In this document: positions 49,493-57,709 of the stretch, in pieces
Layout of the letters: every line of letters starts with the position of its first letter
Position numbering within the stretch: position 1 is the stretch's first letter
NCBI RefSeq assembly: GCF_002904295.1
Contig: NZ_PPHG01000087.1
Span: 185,295-249,294, forward strand
DNA length: 64,000 nucleotides
Source of the DNA: Amycolatopsis sp. CA-128772
GTDB taxonomy: Bacteria; Actinomycetota; Actinomycetes; Mycobacteriales; Pseudonocardiaceae
Reading direction: 5' to 3'
The notes under the pieces: model-generated
Databases searched by the model: none
Seen by the model: only the letters and a program-made list of their open reading frames with translations
What the model was told of the DNA's origin: nothing
Translations under genes and position numbers: made by a program

Positions 49493-50505
49493 GCCGGCAC
49501 CGCCTCGATCACCGAAGCCCGCTCGCCGGGCGTCACCGCGCGCACCTCGAACCCGCCGGCCGCCAGCAGGCGCCGCCAGCCGGGTTCCGTTCGCTCGCGG
49601 CCGCCCAGCAGGACCAGCATGTGCAGGTCCAGCAGGTGGGCCGGGTGCGGGCCGCCGTCCTCCGGGACCACCTGCTCCAGCACCAGCAACCGCGCGCCGG
49701 CCGGCATGGCCGCGTGGCAGGCGCGCAGGATCTGCACCGCCCGCCGGTCGTCCCAGTCGTGCAGGATCTGCGCCAGCAGGTACACGTCCCCGCCGGCCGG
49801 GACCGACACGAAGAAGTCGCCCTCGACGCGGCGGCACCGCGGCGGCAGCCCCGCTTCCGAGGTCACGCCGGGCCGGTCGAACACCGTCCCGCGCAGCCAC
49901 GGATGCGCGGCCAGCAGGAGGCCGAGCAGCATCCCGTTCCCGCCGCCGACGTCGACGACGTGCCCGACGCCGTCCCACGACCGCGCCAGCAGTGGCTGCG
50001 CCCGCATCCCGGCCAGGCCCGCCTGCGCGCGGTCGAACTCCGCCTGCCGCGCCGGCCGGTCCGCGAGCCAGGCGAACAGCGGCGCGCCGAACACCGGCTC
50101 GAACGCCGGCCCGCCGGTGCGCAGGCTCAGCGACGCCTCTTCCCAGACCCGGTACGCCTCGCCGGTCATCAGCCGGGACAGGTGCCGCAGCGAGCCGGGG
50201 ACGTCCGACCGCAGCAGCTCGCCGGCCGGGGTCAGCGCGTACTCCCCCGCCGCCACGGTGAACAGGCCTTCCCCGGCCAGCGCCCGGAGGAACCGCGTCA
50301 GCGCGTCGACGTCGGCGCCGAGGTCCGCGGCCAGCTCCGCCGCGGTGGCCGGCCCGGCGGCGAGCCGGTCGACGACGCCGAGTTCGGTGACGGCGTGGAT
50401 CGCCTGGGCCACGACCGCGCCCATGATCTTGCGGCGGACGCCGGCGTACGCGGTTACCTCCGGTGCCCTGGCCGCCGGCGGCCAGGGCACCGGCTCCCCG
50501 CTCAC
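49489..50505 (-). CDS. SAM-dependent O-methyltransferase-type enzyme (dimerisation plus AdoMet domains)
   Basis: This 338-residue protein has the plant/actinomycete small-molecule methyltransferase layout: N-terminal dimerisation winged helix (KIMGAVVAQAIHAVTELGVVDRLAAGPATAAELAADLGADVDALTRFLRALAGEGLF) and Rossmann domain with VGHVVDVGGGNGMLLGLLLAAHP and LAQILHDWDDRRAVQIL, including the HDW base region. Homologous folds methylate phenolic oxygen or, in actinomycin- and sibiromycin-type pathways, a ring carbon of hydroxykynurenine. The GTG start at 50505 overlaps the heme protein gene (GTGA). Confidence 0.9.
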   Translation of the reverse strand: MSGEPVPWPPAARAPEVTAYAGVRRKIMGAVVAQAIHAVTELGVVDRLAAGPATAAELAADLGADVDALTRFLRALAGEGLFTVAAGEYALTPAGELLRSDVPGSLRHLSRLMTGEAYRVWEEASLSLRTGGPAFEPVFGAPLFAWLADRPARQAEFDRAQAGLAGMRAQPLLARSWDGVGHVVDVGGGNGMLLGLLLAAHPWLRGTVFDRPGVTSEAGLPPRCRRVEGDFFVSVPAGGDVYLLAQILHDWDDRRAVQILRACHAAMPAGARLLVLEQVVPEDGGPHPAHLLDLHMLVLLGGRERTEPGWRRLLAAGGFEVRAVTPGERASVIEAVPA

Positions 50506-51734
50506 GCCGGCACCTCCACCGGCCGCGCGGCCAGCGCCGGGAACAACGGCACCCCGGCCGCCCGGCGCAGGTACTCCGCGCCCGTCGTCCCGCCCGTGCC
50601 CGGGACCGTGCCGATGATCTTCAGCGTGATCCCCCAGTGCGTCCGCTTCATCGCGCACCACGCCTCGTCCAGCCGGCCCAGCTCCGCGCACACGCGGGCC
50701 GTCGCCACGCCGCCGAGCCGGTCGCCCGCGCGGAGCACCGCCTCCTGCAGGGTGCCCGCGCACAGGGCCTCGACCCGGCGGAAGCCACGGGACTGGATCG
50801 CGCTGCGGCCGTCCGTGTGCGCGCGGATCACCGCGAACGCCGCCGGCGGCATCGTCGTCACCACCCGGTAGAGCGGGGGCGACAGCGCCAGCAGGCGGGC
50901 CGCGTCGGCGACCAGGACCCGTGCGCGCTCGACCGCCAGGCGCACCAACGCGTCCCGGGCCGCCTCCAGCGCGTCGCCGATGCGCCGGTACAGCGTCTCG
51001 AACAGCTGCAGGCAGCGGATGAACATCAGTTCGTCGTGCAGCGGGGTCATCGGCAGCAGCGACAGCTCGGTGACCACCCGCACCCGCGGCGCGATCGTCT
51101 CACCGGTCTCGGCGATCCACGCCCCGGCGAGGTCGGCGAGTTCCTCGTCGGCGGACGGCGGCGGGACCGCGTCGTCCCGCAGCCGCGCCAGCACGCCGAG
51201 GCAGGCCCGGGCACGCTGCCGCGGCACCCGGCCCGGACGGCGGCCGAGCGCGCGGACCTCCAGTTCGAGCAGGTCGGCGGCGAGCGCGGCCAGCAGGTCC
51301 GCCGCCGCCCGGTGGGCCGGGAGGTCGGCGCCCGCCGGGCTGTCCAGCAGCGGTGCCGCCAGGTAGCCGTCGTAGCCGCCGCCCGTTTGGTCGGCCGTGC
51401 TCGGCAGCCACTCCGGCAACGGCCACGCCAGGCGCGCGCGGCCGTCGCCGGGCAGTCTGCTGTGGACGGTCCGCAGCAGGGTGACGAGCTCGTCACCCGC
51501 GTACGCCCGGCCCACCGCCCGGTACCGGCGCAGGACCGGGGCGAACGGGAAGCGGGCCACCTCGGCCGGCCCGGCCGGGCCCCGGCAGGCGGCCAGCCAC
51601 GCGTGCACCGCCGTGACGGCCGCGTGCCGGTCACCGCCGCGGGCCGCGGCCTCGCTCACGCCGCCGACCCCGGCCCCGCCGGGCCACGGGCCGCCGCTGT
51701 CGTTCGCTGCCACCACCGTGCTCGCCGCCTTCAC
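50502..51734 (-). CDS. TDO/IDO-superfamily heme protein (PrnB/MarE-like)
   Basis: This 410-residue protein ends in the superfamily signature RTHWGITLKIIGTVPGTGGTTGAEYLRRA, with axial heme ligand His366 and the GTGG(S/T)(S/T)G loop, and has ELSLLPMTPLHDELMFIRCLQLFETLYRRIG in the distal region. Length and architecture fit the divergent branch of heme-dependent aromatic oxygenases, such as PrnB (chlorotryptophan rearrangement) or MarE, rather than a second plain tryptophan dioxygenase. It starts at a GTG directly after the preceding stop. It gives the cluster two heme enzymes of one superfamily. Confidence 0.83.
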   Translation of the reverse strand: MKAASTVVAANDSGGPWPGGAGVGGVSEAAARGGDRHAAVTAVHAWLAACRGPAGPAEVARFPFAPVLRRYRAVGRAYAGDELVTLLRTVHSRLPGDGRARLAWPLPEWLPSTADQTGGGYDGYLAAPLLDSPAGADLPAHRAAADLLAALAADLLELEVRALGRRPGRVPRQRARACLGVLARLRDDAVPPPSADEELADLAGAWIAETGETIAPRVRVVTELSLLPMTPLHDELMFIRCLQLFETLYRRIGDALEAARDALVRLAVERARVLVADAARLLALSPPLYRVVTTMPPAAFAVIRAHTDGRSAIQSRGFRRVEALCAGTLQEAVLRAGDRLGGVATARVCAELGRLDEAWCAMKRTHWGITLKIIGTVPGTGGTTGAEYLRRAAGVPLFPALAARPVEVPA

Positions 51735-52043
51735 TCAGACCTGGTAGCGCTTCTTGACGTCCTCGGCGAACCCGAGGTAGTCCCGCAACGGCCAGACCGC
51801 TTCGAACTCCAGGTACTCCCGCATCGGCAACCGCCCGAGCGCGGTCCGGTCGAGCTCTTCGGCGTCCGGCGAGTCGATGATCGCGATCACCCGCTTCTGC
51901 GCGGCGACCTTCCAGATCCCGACGCAGAACCCGGAGTCGACGGTCTCCTGGGCGTGCTCGGCCTCGTCGGCTTCGACGTCCCACAGCTCGTCGAGGGTGA
52001 TCCGGCCTTCGTGGTTCCATCTCATCTGGACGTAGAACAACAT
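51735..52043 (-). CDS. muconolactone isomerase-like protein
   Basis: This 102-residue protein closely follows the muconolactone delta-isomerase fold (MLFYVQMRWNHEGRITLDELWDVEADEAEHAQETVDSGFCVGIWKVAAQKRVIAIIDSPDAEELDRTALGRLPM). CatC-type enzymes isomerise muconolactone to enol-lactone in ring cleavage. No catechol dioxygenase is in the cluster, so it may instead isomerise a cluster-specific intermediate. GGAAGGAAG precedes the ATG. It lies 32 bp after the SnoaL-ankyrin gene in the same transcript. Confidence 0.85.
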   Translation of the reverse strand: MLFYVQMRWNHEGRITLDELWDVEADEAEHAQETVDSGFCVGIWKVAAQKRVIAIIDSPDAEELDRTALGRLPMREYLEFEAVWPLRDYLGFAEDVKKRYQV

Positions 52044-52074
52044 CGGCGTGCTTCCTTCCGTGCCGGGAAAGGGG

Positions 52075-53517
52075 TCAGAGAGACCGGATGCGGGCCGTCA
52101 GCGGGTGCTCCGGGCCGAACACCTCGGCCGCGATGTCGAGCGCGGTCTTGCCGTCGTGCCCTTCGACGTCCACCCGGGCGCCGGCGTCGAGCAGGATCGA
52201 CGCGCAGTCGTCGTAGCCGTGCCAGAGCGCGTCGTGCAGCGCGGTGTAGCCGTTGGTCGCGCCCTGGTAGTCCAGGTCGGCCGCCGGAGCCGAAGCCAGC
52301 GCCGAGGTGATCACCGCGTGTCCGTTGTAGACGGCCTTGTGCAGCGGGCTCGCCCCGAAGGTCGGCTCGGTCGCGTTGACGTCGGCGCCGCCGCGCAGCA
52401 GCAGCCCGGCGATCTCGGCGTGCCCGTCGCGGGCGGCGACCAGCAGCGGGGTGTGCTGGTCGTTGAAGCCGTTGAGGACCGGGTAGCGCGCGTCCACATC
52501 GGCGCCGGAGGCGATCAGCGACCGCACCCGCTCGACGTCGTTCGCGGTCACCGCGGCCATCAGCTGCTGCGCCGCGACGGCGTCTTCGTCGGACTTCGCG
52601 CGGTCCTTCAGCGCCTGCTCGGCTTCGAGCAGCTTCTCCTTGCCGAGCTTGTTGACGTTCAGCTCGTACTCGAAGTGCTCCTTCATCGAGAAGCCGTAGT
52701 GCGTCGAGAGGTTGACGCCCGCGCCGAGCTCCAGCAGGTACCGGGCGATGTGCGGCCACTTGTACCAGAGGGCGTCCATCAGCGGGGTGTGGCCGGTGGT
52801 CGCGGCCACCGCGTCGACGAAGGCGCCCGCGTCCACGAGCACCCGCACGGTCGCCAGGTCGCCGCGCTGGACGGCCTTGTGCAGCGCGGTCGCGCCGCCG
52901 CGGCTGTCGGTGGTGAACACGTCGGCGCCGCCGTCGACCAGCTCGCGCACCACGCCGGCGTTCCCGAGGCCGGCGGCCACCAGGAAGGTGGTCAGCCCGG
53001 TGGCCGGGTCGCGGCGGTTCGGGTCGGCGCCGTCGCGGACGAGCCGGCCGGCCTCCTCGCGGTCGCCGGCGCGGACCGCGGTCAGCAGCCGGTCGTCGAT
53101 GTCGGAGCGGAACAGCGCGATTTCCGGGCTGGCGTCGAAGAACGCGCGCCAGTGCGTCACCAGGCCGTCGTCGCCGACGGTCAGCACCATCGCGAACTCG
53201 AAGTCCACCTCCATCCCGGTCCGGTGGTGCTTGAGCTTCTGGTAGTTGACGACGAACGCGCGGTCGTCCTCGACGACCATTTGCCGCTGCTCGAATTCGG
53301 TGACGTCGGCGTAGAGCGTGCGCAGCCGGAACGCCTCCAGCACCTCGTCCTTGCCGCGCCACACGCGCAGGTTGGGCACGATCGTGTTGAAGTCGTTGCC
53401 GGGCAGGTCGAAGACGATCGCCGGGGAGAGGGCGGCGAGCACGCCCTCGACGTTGCCCGACGCGACGTCGGAGAACAATTGCGTGACCACCGCGCGGGTG
53501 CTTGTGCTGTCCGCCAT
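52075..53517 (-). CDS. SnoaL-like domain fused to ankyrin repeats
   Basis: This 480-residue fusion has an N-terminal NTF2/SnoaL-like domain (about 1-135: VVTQLFSDVASGNVEGVLAALSPAIVFDLPGNDFNTIVPNLRVWRGKDEVLEAFRLRTLY) and then at least eight ankyrin repeats (140-480: TGLTTFLVAAGLGNAGVVRELVDGGADVF, GGATALHKAVQRGDLATVRVLVDAGAFVD, TPLLVAARDGHAEIAGLLLRGGADVN ...). SnoaL domains catalyse cyclisation or aldol steps in aromatic pathways; ankyrins bind proteins, so it may organise the cluster's enzymes. This pairing is unusual. It is divergent from the flavin monooxygenase. Confidence 0.88.
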   Translation of the reverse strand: MADSTSTRAVVTQLFSDVASGNVEGVLAALSPAIVFDLPGNDFNTIVPNLRVWRGKDEVLEAFRLRTLYADVTEFEQRQMVVEDDRAFVVNYQKLKHHRTGMEVDFEFAMVLTVGDDGLVTHWRAFFDASPEIALFRSDIDDRLLTAVRAGDREEAGRLVRDGADPNRRDPATGLTTFLVAAGLGNAGVVRELVDGGADVFTTDSRGGATALHKAVQRGDLATVRVLVDAGAFVDAVAATTGHTPLMDALWYKWPHIARYLLELGAGVNLSTHYGFSMKEHFEYELNVNKLGKEKLLEAEQALKDRAKSDEDAVAAQQLMAAVTANDVERVRSLIASGADVDARYPVLNGFNDQHTPLLVAARDGHAEIAGLLLRGGADVNATEPTFGASPLHKAVYNGHAVITSALASAPAADLDYQGATNGYTALHDALWHGYDDCASILLDAGARVDVEGHDGKTALDIAAEVFGPEHPLTARIRSL

Positions 53518-53596
53518 GAGAGATCCTTCGGCCGTTGTGTCTACTGTGGTGTGCCGGGCCTTTCCGGTTCCCAGCACACCGCGGCCCGCCACCCCC

Positions 53597-53627
53597 GGCA
53601 AGGCGCCGCCGCGCACTATCCGAAGTC
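53597..53627 (+). promoter_or_regulatory. cluster promoter element, copy 3
   Basis: GGCAAGG-N10-CACT-N5-AAGTC, same internal spacing as at 44779, lies in the 236-bp gap between the SnoaL-ankyrin and flavin monooxygenase genes. The words GGTTCCCA and CACCGCGG stand upstream at nearly the same distances in both. Confidence 0.6.
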
Positions 53628-53753
53628 CCCGGCGAAGCCCGCGCCGGCCGCGCTACTCCGTGCATTCGCCCTTGCCCGGCAACGGGTCCGCACTCGACGC
53701 TGGACGAGCCGCCGTCCACCGCGGTGGCCGGGTGAGCGCAGGAGGGTTTCGCC

Positions 53754-55220
53754 ATGTCCCTGTCCCCAGAACTACCCCGCTCCACCGACGTGCTCGTCGT
53801 CGGCGCCGGGCCGGTGGGCCTGACGATGGGCTGCGCGCTGCGCACGCTCGGGATCGACCACGTCGTCATCGACCGCGCGCCCGGCCCCGCCGCGCATTCG
53901 CGGGCGTCGGCGGTGCACGTGCGCACGCTGGAGTCACTGGCCGCGATCGGGGTCGCCGACGAGCTGGTGGCCCGGTCCATCCCGGGCCGCACGTTCACCG
54001 TCCGCGACGCGGAAAAGGTGCTGCTGTCCATCCCGTTCGCGGAGCTGGACACGCCCTACCCGTACGCGCTGAGCATCCCGCAGATGACCACCGAGGAGGT
54101 GCTCGCCGACCGCTACGCCGCGCTCGGCGGCACCGTGCACCGCACGACGTCGCTGCTCGACCTGCGGGACAACTTCCCGGGCCAGACGGCGTCCATTGTG
54201 GACTCCGACGGGACGGTGCGGGCGATCGACGCCCGGTACGTGATCGGCGCCGACGGCATCCACAGCACCGTCCGCGACCGGATCGGCGTCGCCTTCCCCG
54301 GTGGCGCACGGCCGCAGACGTTCATGCTGGCCGAGGTCACCATGGACTGGCACGGCCCGGAGGACGAGGTCGTCACGTTCTACTTCTCCCCGCGCGGGCT
54401 CGGCGCGGTCGCGAAGATCCCCGGCGACCTCTACCGCGTGGTGGCGCTGGTCGGCGACGACGCCGGCGTGCCCACCCGCGAGGACGTCCAGGAGGTCATC
54501 GACACGCGCGGCCCCGGTGCCGCCGGCGGGCGCGTGCGCGAGGTGAAGATGGCCTCGAACTGGCGGGTGCACGAGCGGCTGGCCGACAGTTTCCGGCAGG
54601 GCCCGGTGTTCCTCGTCGGCGACGCCGGGCACGTGCACAGCCCGGTCGGCGGCCAGGGCCTCAACACCGGCGTCCAGGACGCGCTGAACCTCGCCTGGAA
54701 GCTGGGCGCGGTCCTCGACGGCACGGCCGCCCCGGCGCTGCTGGACACCTACGACGCCGAGCGGCGCCCGGTCGCGGCCGGGGTGCTCGGCTTCACCGGG
54801 ACGCTCACCGAGATCTCCACGCAGACGAACCCGGCGAGCATCGGGCTGCGCAACGAGGTGCTCGACTCGGTGGCGGCGCTGCCGGCGTTCCGCTCGTGGC
54901 TGGCCACCCGGCTGGCCGGCCTGCACATCGGGTACCCCGGCGAAGAGGGCCCGCACGCGCCCGGCCCCGGCCGGCGGGTGGCTCCCCGGCGCGGGATGGC
55001 GCCCGGCATCGGCTGGACGCTGGTCATCCCGCCCGCCGCCGACGCCGTCGCGGTCAAGGAGGCCGCCGAAGCGAGCGTCACGCCGATCACCGTGCTCCCG
55101 GCCGACGACGCCACGCACGCCACGCTCGTCCGCCCCGACGGCTACGTCGCGCTGACCGCCGACGCCGCGGCCGCCGCGACCCTGCCCGCCGGGCTCGCCG
55201 CCTGGCTGCGGCGGTCCTGA
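53754..55220 (+). CDS. FAD-dependent aromatic monooxygenase (group A)
   Basis: This 488-residue flavin hydroxylase has VLVVGAGPVGLTMGCALRTLGI (FAD), DG motif RYVIGADGIHSTVRDRIG, and GD motif VFLVGDAGHVHSPVGGQGLNTGVQDALNLAWKL, with a thioredoxin-like C-terminal region typical of phenol/polyketide hydroxylases. In the cluster it could hydroxylate kynurenine-type or quinoline intermediates. The N-terminal start at ATG 53754 follows GCAGGAGGG. It forms a two-gene unit with the VOC protein and is divergent from the SnoaL-ankyrin gene. Confidence 0.93.
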   Translation: MSLSPELPRSTDVLVVGAGPVGLTMGCALRTLGIDHVVIDRAPGPAAHSRASAVHVRTLESLAAIGVADELVARSIPGRTFTVRDAEKVLLSIPFAELDTPYPYALSIPQMTTEEVLADRYAALGGTVHRTTSLLDLRDNFPGQTASIVDSDGTVRAIDARYVIGADGIHSTVRDRIGVAFPGGARPQTFMLAEVTMDWHGPEDEVVTFYFSPRGLGAVAKIPGDLYRVVALVGDDAGVPTREDVQEVIDTRGPGAAGGRVREVKMASNWRVHERLADSFRQGPVFLVGDAGHVHSPVGGQGLNTGVQDALNLAWKLGAVLDGTAAPALLDTYDAERRPVAAGVLGFTGTLTEISTQTNPASIGLRNEVLDSVAALPAFRSWLATRLAGLHIGYPGEEGPHAPGPGRRVAPRRGMAPGIGWTLVIPPAADAVAVKEAAEASVTPITVLPADDATHATLVRPDGYVALTADAAAAATLPAGLAAWLRRS

Positions 55221-55279
55221 CCCCGGTGCCCGGCCCCGGGTTCCCGGTTCGCACCACCCCCAACCGAGGAGGTAGTCCC

Positions 55280-55792
55280 ATGTCGGCACCCTGGTCCCGC
55301 CCGCCCGGCTCGGCCACGCTGATGCACGTCGCGATCCTCTGCAAGGACGTCGACGAATCCCTGCGCTTCTACCGCGACGGGCTCGGCTTCGCGAAGACGT
55401 ACGAGTGGTCGAAGACGACCAGCGACACCGGTCAGGTGCTCTACTGCGACCGGGGCGTCTACGTCGAACTGGACGGCCACACCTACATCGAGCTGTTCCC
55501 CGGCGGCCGCGACGACGTCACGTCGATCTCGGGCCCGCTGCAGCACATCGCCCTGATCGTGGCCGACGTCGACGAGGCGTACACGAAGTGCCTGTCCGCC
55601 GGCGGCGCGGCCTTCCCGATCGAGGACTGGGACGGCGCGCCGACCCAGGTGTTCATCAACGGCGAGCCGGAGATGGAGGTCCGGGTGGCGTTCGTCCGCG
55701 GCCCGGGCGGCGAGCTGATCGAGCTGTACCAGCAGCTCAGCCCGGTGGTGGCGGTCGACCGCACCGCCGCGGCCGCCGGCGCTTCGGCGTAG
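55280..55792 (+). CDS. VOC-family (glyoxalase-fold) protein
   Basis: This 170-residue protein has two beta-alpha-beta-beta-beta units: LMHVAILCKDVDESLRFYRDGLGFAKTYEWSK and LQHIALIVADVDEAYTKCLSAGGAAFPIEDW, ending in VRGPGGELIELYQQL. Metal-ligand positions His15-17 region, Glu in YIELFPGG, the His of LQHIAL and the Glu of ELIELYQ are kept, as in glyoxalases and extradiol enzymes. GAGGAGGTAG precedes the ATG. The reaction is unknown; isomerase or C-C bond chemistry are both possible. Confidence 0.88.
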   Translation: MSAPWSRPPGSATLMHVAILCKDVDESLRFYRDGLGFAKTYEWSKTTSDTGQVLYCDRGVYVELDGHTYIELFPGGRDDVTSISGPLQHIALIVADVDEAYTKCLSAGGAAFPIEDWDGAPTQVFINGEPEMEVRVAFVRGPGGELIELYQQLSPVVAVDRTAAAAGASA

Positions 55793-55799
55793 CGGCACG

Positions 55800-55839
55800 A
55801 CGGAAGCGGGCGGTCCCGTCGGGGGCCGCCCGCTTCCGT
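55800..55839. terminator. terminator after the VOC gene
   Basis: A 14-bp perfect stem (55800-55813 with 55826-55839) lies 8 bp past the VOC stop. A partial direct copy of the loop and right arm recurs at 55884-55918, just before the convergent SnoaL stop. Confidence 0.8.
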
Positions 55840-55923
55840 GTGGCCGGGCTTTCGCTGCCGCCGGCCCGGAGATGCCCCCAATGTGGCGGTCCCCTCGGGG
55901 GGCGCCCGCTTCCGTGTCAGCGG

Positions 55924-56781
55924 TCAGAACCGCAGGGCGCGGATGATCGAGCACGGGTCGGTGTAGGACTTCCAGCGCACGATCTGCCCGCCGCGGATCG
56001 TCAGGCGCTCGACGTACTCGATCTCGAACGCCACTCCCGTGCCGCGGGCCACGCCCTTCTCGTGGACGATGCCGACCGCCTGGTCGCCGTCCACCACCAG
56101 GCCGCGCAGTTCCTTGTGCCTGACCTCGCAGACCGCGGTGAACGCCTCGAAGCTGGCCAGGACCGCGGCCGGGCCGTGGTAGGTGCCGATCCACGGCATG
56201 CAGTCGTGGTGACCCGGCACGCCGACGAAGTTGACCCACTCGACGTCGGCGCCGAGCAGGTCCGCGGCCTGGGCCACGTCGCCGCCGCACACGCGGTCGA
56301 ACCACGCCAGCGCGGTGGCCCGGGTGCCGGCCGTGTCCTCCCCCGCCGCCGGGGCCGGGCCGCCGGTCTGCCAGTCCGGGGTGAACGTGACCGCGGTGAT
56401 CCGCCAGCCGCCGCCGGTGCCGGCGTCGGTGCGGGCCAGGGCCATCCGGTAGTGGCCGCCGAGCACCCACGGCGGGCCGCCGCCCGCCGGCACGTGCGTG
56501 GCCTGGACCTGGCTGCGGCAGACCGCGGTGTCGCCGTCCAGGGTGACCAGGTGGTTGCCGAGCAGGTGCTGGGTGGTGGCGAACCCGGCGAACTCCGCCG
56601 TCCAGCCCGCCACCGCGTCCGCGGCCGGCACGGTCGCCGGGTCGCCGCCGTGCAGCGCGCGGTAGTCCAGGCGGACCCGGTCGGCCAGCAGGCCGGTCAT
56701 CGCCGTCCAGTCGCGGCGGTCGGCGTACCAGCCGAACCTGTCGCACGCCTCGATCACGTCCAGCCGGTCGTTCGCGGTCAT
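55924..56781 (-). CDS. double SnoaL-like (NTF2-fold) protein
   Basis: This 285-residue protein contains two SnoaL-type domains: 1-140 (DVIEACDRFGWYADRRDWTAMTGLLADRVRLDYRALHGGDP..., the SnoaL_4 type) and 150-285 (RATALAWFDRVCGGDVAQAADLLGADVEWVNFVGVPGHHDCMPWIGTYHGPAAVLASFEAF, ...ERLTIRGGQIVRWKSYTDPCSII). These folds support cyclase, hydrolase or dehydratase reactions on aromatic intermediates. ATGA overlap couples it to the dienelactone-hydrolase-like gene upstream. It ends the rightmost minus-strand unit of the cluster. Confidence 0.87.
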   Translation of the reverse strand: MTANDRLDVIEACDRFGWYADRRDWTAMTGLLADRVRLDYRALHGGDPATVPAADAVAGWTAEFAGFATTQHLLGNHLVTLDGDTAVCRSQVQATHVPAGGGPPWVLGGHYRMALARTDAGTGGGWRITAVTFTPDWQTGGPAPAAGEDTAGTRATALAWFDRVCGGDVAQAADLLGADVEWVNFVGVPGHHDCMPWIGTYHGPAAVLASFEAFTAVCEVRHKELRGLVVDGDQAVGIVHEKGVARGTGVAFEIEYVERLTIRGGQIVRWKSYTDPCSIIRALRF

Positions 56782-57671
56782 TGCGTGCTCCTGTCGGCCA
56801 GGTGCGCCGCGGCCAGGTCGAGCGCCGCGGCGACGGTGGTTTCGTCGTCGTAGAAGTCGAACTGGGTGCCGGTCAGCCAGTGCACCGCGGCCGGGCCGCC
56901 GAGCCGGGCGAGGAACTTCCGGACGCCGCCGGGCAGGGCCGCGTCCTCGCTGTGCACGAGGACGACCGGCGCGGTGACGCCGCTCGCCGCCGAAACGGGG
57001 TCGAACCGCAGCCACGGCGCCCAGGAGAGCTCGGCGAACCGGTTGGGCCACTGCGGGACGGCGCCGCGCGCCGGGTCGAGGTAATACCGGAACGGACCGG
57101 GCATCGCGGCCGCCGGGTCGGTGGTGCTGACCGCCGGGACGTACCGGACGGCGCCGGTCCGCGCGAACTCGGCGGCGGCCGCCTCGCCACGCCGGATCCG
57201 TTCGGCGACCCCGGCCGCGCCGCCGTAGACCTCGCCGACCAGGTCGGCGTCGTGCAGCCAGGGGGCGACCAGCGCGAGCGAGCCGAACAGCGCCGGCTCC
57301 GCGGTCGCCGCGACGGCCAGGTACCCCGCCCCGGCGCAGACGCCCACGCCGCCGACGCGCCCACTGTCCACAAGGGAGCAGCGGCGCAGGAACCCCGCGG
57401 CGGCGATCAGGTCGGCCACCTTCCGGTCCGGCAGCTCGGCGTCGCGCGGGGCACCGGCGGAGGCGCCGTGGCCGCGGAAGTCGAAGGCCAGCGCGGCGAT
57501 CCCGCGCCGGGCGAGGCCGCGGGCGTACCGGCCGGCCATCTGCTCCTTGACGGTGGTCCACGACCCGGCGACGACCACCGCGGGTGGCGGCGGGCCGCTG
57601 CCGGGCGGGAGGTGGAGGTCACCGACGAGGGTTTCGCCACCGCACCGGAACTCGACCTGCCGTACTGCCAT
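56778..57671 (-). CDS. alpha/beta-hydrolase of dienelactone hydrolase type with Cys nucleophile
   Basis: This 297-residue hydrolase shows AVVVAGSWTTVKEQMAGRYARGLARRGIAALAFDFRGHGAS and the elbow GVGVCAGAGYLAVAA with Cys112 in place of Ser, as in dienelactone hydrolases. The Asp is in VVLVHSEDAALPGG; the usual C-terminal His is not obvious (TGTQFDFYDD takes its place). Role in the cluster may be lactone or thioester hydrolysis. GGGGAGG precedes the ATG. The start follows the small glgE-operon protein by 38 bp, so read-through from that operon is possible. Confidence 0.85.
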   Translation of the reverse strand: MAVRQVEFRCGGETLVGDLHLPPGSGPPPPAVVVAGSWTTVKEQMAGRYARGLARRGIAALAFDFRGHGASAGAPRDAELPDRKVADLIAAAGFLRRCSLVDSGRVGGVGVCAGAGYLAVAATAEPALFGSLALVAPWLHDADLVGEVYGGAAGVAERIRRGEAAAAEFARTGAVRYVPAVSTTDPAAAMPGPFRYYLDPARGAVPQWPNRFAELSWAPWLRFDPVSAASGVTAPVVLVHSEDAALPGGVRKFLARLGGPAAVHWLTGTQFDFYDDETTVAAALDLAAAHLADRSTQ

Positions 57672-57709
57672 GTCGTCCTCCCCTTCGTTCGCCCCGCGCG
57701 GCGCACGCC

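Noticed and set aside
50502..51734. Second ordinary tryptophan 2,3-dioxygenase
   Set aside because: It is 410 residues long and lacks the HQxxELWFKQ distal motif, so the PrnB/MarE-like branch is more likely.
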